Below, piece after piece: positions 61,801 through 64,000 of a stretch of DNA of 64,000 bases. The DNA is from Pachypanchax playfairii. Its lineage: Eukaryota; Chordata; Actinopteri; Cyprinodontiformes; Aplocheilidae. The translations under genes and the position numbers were made by a program. Within the stretch, counting starts at the first letter, position 1. Each line of letters opens with the position of its first letter. Location: the NCBI GenBank assembly GCA_006937955.1, contig SSNP01000020.1, positions 3,155,613-3,219,612 on the forward strand, in the 5' to 3' direction. The notes under the pieces are model-generated. The model was given only the letters and a program-made list of their open reading frames with translations, was not told where the DNA came from and searched no databases.

Positions 61801-63556
61801 CTCCGATTTCTGCGTTTGAGTTGTTGCTCCTGATCGTGTCGGTGGAACCTCGTGAGGTTTTTATCAGTTTTGAGTGTCTCAACTCGACATTTCACTTCAA
61901 ATAAATGTATCCAACGATTTAGAAATCAGATAACCACAAGTCCTGAATTTCCCTGCGTCTTTTCATTTGAACCCGTGTTAATGATTATTGGCGGCGCGGC
62001 GTGAAGGAGGTTTGGATTACCAGAACAAGCTGCCACAACATCCTCAGGTGACTCGGGTTCAGTTCAAGGTCTCAGAGTGGGATTAAATATCAGCAACTGG
62101 TTGGAAGATTCCGGTCAGCGTGGTGAAGCAGCGTGACTGTGCTCGGTCAGCTGACTTTTATTATTATCATCTGTTTAAATGTTGCTCCTGGCACTACTTT
62201 TTAATTTTTTTTTTTATTTTAAACAAACTAAACTTTTGTTGATTTTTCCCGAGGAGTCCGTATGAGGGAGAGGGTCGGGATGAGGGCAGCAGGTGAGACA
62301 GATCCCAGAAACCCTTTAACCTCCTCAGATTGTAGCCAACTGCCTGCCGATCAGTAGAGTGGGACCAATCAGTAGTGGGCGGAGCCTGTTGTGAGTGGAT
62401 GGAAGAGGGGAGCTGTAATTGGCTGGTGATGGTGGTGATGGTTTAACCAATCAGGGGCAGGACTGTAGAGGCGTTGATGGTTTGGAGCTGCATGACGGTG
62501 GTGCGTGTGTGTGTGTGCGTGTTTGGGAGGGGCGGTCAGAGTTTAGGCACCATTGTGTGTTTGTGTGTAACTGAAATTATCTTAGAATAAAAACCTCTTT
62601 AATTTATTTTGATCTGACACACAAACTCACACTCAGGTGCTTTAAAGGTTCCGCTCATCTTCATTCACTCAGCCTCAACTTTTTTATTCTTCCTCTCATC
62701 CCTCCTTTTACATTTCTCATCACCCCTTTTTCCCTCGACTGTTTGAAATCTCAATTCTTACACTTTTTTCTGATTTTCTCTCCTCCTCCTCCTCCTCCTC
62801 CTCCTCCTCCTCCTCGTCTTCCTCTTCCTCCTCGTCACGGCTCTTCTTCTTGACTTACTGTCACTCTCTTCCTCCTCTCCATCCTTCCTTTCCTCCGTTG
62901 CTCCACACAGATCTGTGCTGAGCAGTACTGTAGACAAGTCGGAGAAGACTTCCGGTGGTGTTCTCTCCTCCTCTTCCAACAACGATGAGAACAACTCCTC
63001 ACCAGGATCCGGTAACACCGGTACGTCCGGTTTTCTCTCTGCTTGTTTAGTCAAATTTCTCTCCGGCTGAACGAGGTCGTCTTTGTTTATTTGGTTAAAT
63101 TGTGACAGTAGTTTCAACTTTAGAAGCAATTTTAATGTGGATGTTTTCCCGCTTTGACCTTGGAACTGGAGTGTAAATCTCGACACTTCCTGTCTCTCTC
63201 CTCCAGGTGGCACCGGCACCCCTCCAGCCAACGCCAGCCAGAAGGACACGGCCAAGCCTCGCGCCCTGCGCTTCACCTGGTCTATGAAGACCACGTCGTC
63301 CATGGAACCCTCAGAGATGATGCGCGAGATCCGCAAGGTGCTTGACTCTAACAGCTGCGAGTATGAGCTGCGTGAGCGATTCATGCTGATGTGCGTCTCC
63401 GGCAACCCGGGGCACGACGACTACGTCCAGTGGGAGATGGAGGTGTGCAAGCTGCCGCGGCTCTCCCTCAACGGCGTGCGCTTCAAGCGCATCACGGGCA
63501 CGTCCATCGCATTTAAGAACATTGCCTCAAAGATCGCCAACGAGCTGAAACTGTGA
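18967..63556 (+). CDS. mark2: MAP/microtubule affinity-regulating kinase 2 (Par-1b), complete
   Basis: A Ser/Thr kinase of cell polarity that phosphorylates tau and MAPs in KXGS motifs. Exons: 18967-19017, 34436-34600, 37368-37421, 38408-38456, 38655-38720, 39014-39084, 39418-39474, 41672-41908, 42647-42766, 44170-44269, 44392-44504, 44708-44782, 46718-46775, 47016-47167, 48950-49044, 51177-51320, 55110-55376, 57366-57392, 62911-63020, 63207-63556. They total 2361 bp (786 residues). Kinase domain about 47-297: glycine loop GKGNFAKV (54-61), Lys76, Glu94, HRD Asp169, DFG Asp187, LKB1-type T-loop Thr202 and Ser206 in LDTFCGS, APE 211-213. UBA domain about 322-361. Spacer 362 to about 685 contains the aPKC-type site RSTFHAGQ (Thr572). 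KA1 domain about 690-786, ending IANELKL. PGHDDYVQWEME and TKVPASPL match MARK2 better than MARK1, MARK3 or MARK4. Exon 1 is the least certain. Whether this is paralogue a or b is unknown. Confidence 0.95.
26801..26863. other. Nested inverted-repeat element of unknown nature
   Basis: An outer 9-bp inverted repeat (gcctttcca at 26801-26809, tggaaaggc at 26855-26863) encloses an inner 6-bp one (gtaggc at 26823-26828, gcctac at 26835-26840). The text gagccgagtggtaggcgc recalls a tRNA-Ser/Leu D-arm and A box. No B box follows, and there is no anticodon or T arm, so it is not called a tRNA. It is GC-rich compared with its surroundings. Confidence 0.35.
28262..28328. repeat. (AC)n microsatellite
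   Basis: About 33 uninterrupted AC dinucleotides in mark2 intron 1. The minus strand reads as a CVCVCV artefact. Confidence 0.98.
29232..29262. other. Assembly gap and poly-C run
   Basis: Ten N at 29232-29241, preceded by c and followed by a run of about 21 C. The gap size is probably a placeholder, so intron 1 length is uncertain. Confidence 0.98.
34789..35494. mobile_element. Non-autonomous DNA transposon (candidate), 706 bp
   Basis: Lies in mark2 intron 2. Its left end begins gctacgtttacatgcgcc; the reverse complement of its right end begins gctacgtttacatgggc. The ends are perfect inverted repeats for 14 bp and are followed by subterminal motifs recurring in both orientations (fragments of ccgatt, tttacatg and gatcgga). 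TA flanks both sides (34787-34788, 35495-35496) and may be the target duplication. There is no transposase ORF. The superfamily was not determined. Confidence 0.7.
37541..37570. repeat. (TC)n microsatellite
   Basis: A run of about 14 TC units in mark2 intron 3. Confidence 0.9.
39475..41671 (+). other. mark2 intron 7 with triplicated repeat
   Basis: A 2.2-kb intron between the exon ending VHRDLK and the exon starting AENLLLD. The first kilobase is the 314-bp tandem repeat described separately. The remainder is AT-rich, with a short C-run and CA tract at 40645-40673 and no other feature. Confidence 0.85.
39481..40450. repeat. Three tandem copies of a 314-bp unit carrying a CA microsatellite
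   Basis: Each unit starts with a CA run, continues with tatccttatggggaccgtcc, and ends ggtcagaaatacaaacccac. The anchor tatccttatgg recurs at 39534, 39848 and about 40162, a regular 314-bp period. Copies 2 and 3 are nearly identical; copy 1 differs at several positions, so the second duplication is the younger. The unit contains the complementary motifs tggggacc and ggtcccca, and telomere-like text (cctaacccctaaccctaa), which is not an array. Confidence 0.93.
41672..41908 (+). other. mark2: mark2 exon 8, catalytic core
   Basis: A 237-bp exon coding residues 172-250. It carries AENLLLD, the DFG motif (Asp187), the T-loop LDTFCGSPPYAAPE with Thr202 and Ser206, and the F-helix DVWSLGVIL. Every catalytic residue expected of an active kinase is present, so this copy is not a pseudokinase. 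Confidence 0.97.
42767..44169 (+). other. mark2 intron 9
   Basis: 1.4 kb, AT-rich, ending in a pyrimidine-rich tract and a triple CAG acceptor at 44164-44172. No transposon or second gene was recognised. Confidence 0.75.
44821..46422 (+). mobile_element. Complete Tc1-like DNA transposon
   Basis: 1602 bp inside mark2 intron 12, in the same orientation as the gene. TA target duplications flank it (44819-44820 and 46423-46424). The terminal inverted repeats are 200 bp each (44821-45020 and 46223-46422), begin cagtggggcaaaaaagtatt, and differ at one position by my hand comparison (near aatgaggaaagaaaa on the left). A single uninterrupted transposase ORF lies between them. Near-identical ends plus an intact gene indicate a recent insertion, possibly still able to move. 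This terminus is widespread in fish genomes. Confidence 0.97.
45184..46206 (+). CDS. Tc1-like transposase, intact, DD34E
   Basis: A 340-residue transposase that would cut and reinsert the element at TA sites. Residues 1 to about 115 form the paired-like double helix-turn-helix that binds the terminal repeats, including the GRPR-like hinge region around NLPRSGAPCKISPRG. The catalytic triad is complete: Asp153 in WSDETKIELFG, Asp244 in FQHDNDPKHT and Glu279 in SPDLNPIENLW, giving DD34E spacing. The glycine-rich box KHGGGNIMLWGCF is present. The length and triad positions equal those I recall for Sleeping Beauty, a related Tc1 transposase. ATG at 45184 follows the left repeat, and the stop TGA at 46204-46206 lies just before the right one. 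No frameshift or premature stop is seen. Confidence 0.97.
   Translation: MAKTKELSKDTRNKIVDLHQAGKTESAIGKQLGVKKSTVGAIIRKWKTYKTTDNLPRSGAPCKISPRGVKMITRTVSKNPRTTRRDLVNDLQRAGTKVTKATISNTLRRQGLKSCSARRVPLLKPGHVQARLRFAREHLDDPEEDWENIIWSDETKIELFGRNSTCRVWRGKNAELDPKNTIPTVKHGGGNIMLWGCFSARGPGRLIRVKERMNGAMYRKILSENLLPSARALKMRRGWVFQHDNDPKHTARATKEGLRKKHFKVLDWPSQSPDLNPIENLWRELKVRVAQRQPQNITALEEICMEEWAKIPATVCENLVKTYRKRLTSVIANKGYITKY
46785..46839. repeat. (GT)n microsatellite
   Basis: About 27 GT units starting 10 bp after the donor of mark2 exon 13. Long GT runs this close to a donor can affect splicing; that is an inference. Confidence 0.97.
47168..48949 (+). other. mark2 intron 14
   Basis: 1.8 kb, AT-rich, between exons ending RKKSATPST and starting NSILSTGTGRSRNSP. 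No recognisable element. Confidence 0.75.
49045..51176 (+). other. mark2 intron 15
   Basis: 2.1 kb. It ends in a very pyrimidine-rich stretch (50940-51176) with several C-runs before the acceptor ccccag. No element was recognised; ORFs in this region are out of frame with the gene. Confidence 0.75.
51321..55109 (+). other. mark2 intron 16, GC-AG type
   Basis: 3.8 kb. The donor reads cccag|gcaagt and the acceptor cctctgcag|c. Joining them gives the in-frame protein HASRPSASSQRAPGASPS, matching the MARK2 spacer. No GT donor is available at the same position. The interior is AT-rich with T-runs near 54067 and no recognised element. Confidence 0.85.
55377..57365 (+). other. mark2 intron 17
   Basis: 2.0 kb, AT-rich, between the exon ending SKFTSKFVR and the microexon. 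A G-rich patch occurs at 57063-57077. No gene was recognised. Confidence 0.75.
57366..57392 (+). other. mark2: mark2 27-bp microexon
   Basis: Between acceptor tttttgtag and donor gtaggc, 27 bases add KNFSFRFPR-type residues (about 625-633). It is a multiple of three, with both flanks in the same phase, so it can be included or skipped without changing the frame. Mammalian MARK genes have a comparable nine-residue insert (NLSFRFARR in MARK2, as I recall). It sits between the T572 phosphosite region and the divergent linker. Confidence 0.88.
58124..59638. repeat. Minisatellite, GAGTTAATGTTG-type units, about 1.5 kb
   Basis: More than 100 copies of a core gagttaatgt with a variable spacer, giving units of mostly 10 to 14 bp (gagttaatgttg, gagttaatgttgag, gagttaatgtcgag, gagttaatgtcggg, gagttaatggtgg). 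Variants are not evenly spread. Units with TTG dominate the first two thirds, ggtgg units appear from about 59155, and tcgggg units fill the last 200 bp. Longer blocks also recur, for example the stretch with ttatgagttaatgttggg near 58662 and 58887. Confidence 0.96.
60953..61067. mobile_element. Miniature inverted-repeat element, TTAA-flanked (candidate)
   Basis: 115 bp including the flanking TTAA on both sides. The ends ttaaccctttcatgca (60953-60968) and tgcatgaaagggttaa (61052-61067) are perfect 16-bp inverted complements. TTAA targets and termini starting CCC are typical of the piggyBac superfamily, so a piggyBac-type miniature element is the likely identity. It is far too short to code for anything. 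Confidence 0.6.
61500..61548 (+). repeat. Short fragment of a teleost interspersed repeat
   Basis: The stretch with acacctggacaggtcgcc and agtccatcacagggacacag matches the repeat at about 1530-1575. Only about 50 bp is preserved here. Confidence 0.6.
62779..62816. repeat. (TCC)n simple repeat
   Basis: About 12 TCC units about 95 bp before mark2 exon 19. On the minus strand it reads as a poly-Arg artefact. Confidence 0.93.
62911..63020 (+). other. mark2: mark2 exon 19, divergent Ser/Asn-rich linker
   Basis: A 110-bp exon coding about residues 634-670, rich in Ser, Asn and Gly (SVLSSTVDKSEK, SSSSNNDENNSSPG). Its phase fits both the microexon and exon 17, so it works with the microexon in or out. 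The sequence is unlike the mammalian linker before the KA1 domain, as expected of a disordered spacer. The splice sites (ccacacag, gtacgt) are good. Confidence 0.82.
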
Positions 63557-64000
63557 GTGGAAGGAGACATGGTTGTGATGTGGGTGGGATGTGGGCGGGG
63601 CACAGCGAGGTCTGGGTGGGATCACTTTACAAACAAGTCTGAAGTAGGACTAGCGGTTCTGGGACTACAAACCTTCCTGTTCCATACGGAGACTCGGAGC
63701 TGACGTCCTCTGAGCTGTGAAGTACTTACAGACGACGGTCTCCTCTACCCTGCTGGGGGGGGGGGGGTTCTGTCATGTTCTACTAAGACGTTCCACTCTT
63801 CTGCATGTCCGGTCTTCTCTCCATTTTTTTTTCTTCTTTTTTTTAGGACTCACACTTAGACCACTTGGACCACTCCAGTTTTTCCTCCTATTTATTCAGT
63901 TTCTCTGCACGCTTCTGCTGTCAGGTCTTTCTTTTATTTTTATTTTTGATGGGGGGGGGGGGGGGGGGGAGAGGTGTGGTGTTTGGGGTTGTGGTGGTAA
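63557..64000 (+). other. mark2 3' UTR (partial)
   Basis: Sequence after the TGA at 63554-63556. It contains two long G-runs (63755-63769 and 63951-63969) and T-runs. No poly(A) signal was found before the window ends. Confidence 0.7.

Larger units (their letters stand above)
57393..62910 (+). other. mark2 intron 18 with large minisatellite
   Basis: 5.5 kb. It contains the 1.5-kb GAGTTAATG array (58124-59638), a small TTAA-flanked element (60953-61067), a short piece of the teleost repeat also seen at 1515 (61500-61548), and a TCC repeat close to the acceptor (62779-62816). The sequence between these holds nothing I can identify. Confidence 0.85.

Noticed and set aside
62758..63405. 215-codon minus-strand frame with poly-Arg end
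   Set aside because: Antisense shadow of mark2 exons 19 and 20 plus the TCC repeat.

Overview
The window is nuclear DNA of a ray-finned (teleost) fish. The evidence is short-exon genes with GT-AG introns, vertebrate proteins (an HSPA12B-like chaperone, CCT7, MARK2), an intact Tc1-like transposon with a 340-residue transposase, and repeat families typical of teleosts. The species cannot be named from the sequence. A run of 10 N marks an assembly gap at 29232-29241.

Layout: (1) 609-3534, plus strand: the last five exons of hspa12b; the gene starts before the window. (2) 4863-5908: a minisatellite of 11-bp units between the tail-to-tail ends of hspa12b and cct7. (3) 6177-10240, minus strand: complete cct7, the eta subunit of the CCT/TRiC chaperonin, 12 coding exons, 546 residues. 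(4) 10952-14997, plus strand: a kelch beta-propeller protein of about 501 residues, head-to-head with cct7 across about 0.7 kb; its first exons are tentative and I do not recognise the gene. (5) 14998-18966: intergenic DNA with a non-autonomous Tc1-like relic, then the presumed mark2 promoter and 5' leader. (6) 18967-63556, plus strand: complete mark2 (Par-1b kinase), 20 coding exons, 786 codons, close to the 788 residues I recall for human MARK2. Its first intron is 15.4 kb. (7) 63557-64000: mark2 3' UTR.

The exon models were built by hand from splice signals, reading phase and protein homology recalled from memory. The phases close exactly for cct7, mark2 and the in-window part of hspa12b. 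The four genes do not form an obvious functional unit. Two encode chaperone-related proteins (hspa12b, cct7), one a polarity and microtubule kinase (mark2), and one an unassigned kelch protein.

I see no new gene system. The most notable points lie in mark2: a very young, apparently complete Tc1-like element in intron 12, a GC-AG intron, a 27-bp microexon, a triple CAG acceptor, and several non-autonomous DNA transposons and expanded tandem arrays in the introns. The 11-bp minisatellite beside cct7 and hspa12b gives a long false ORF and has an internal 385-bp duplication.
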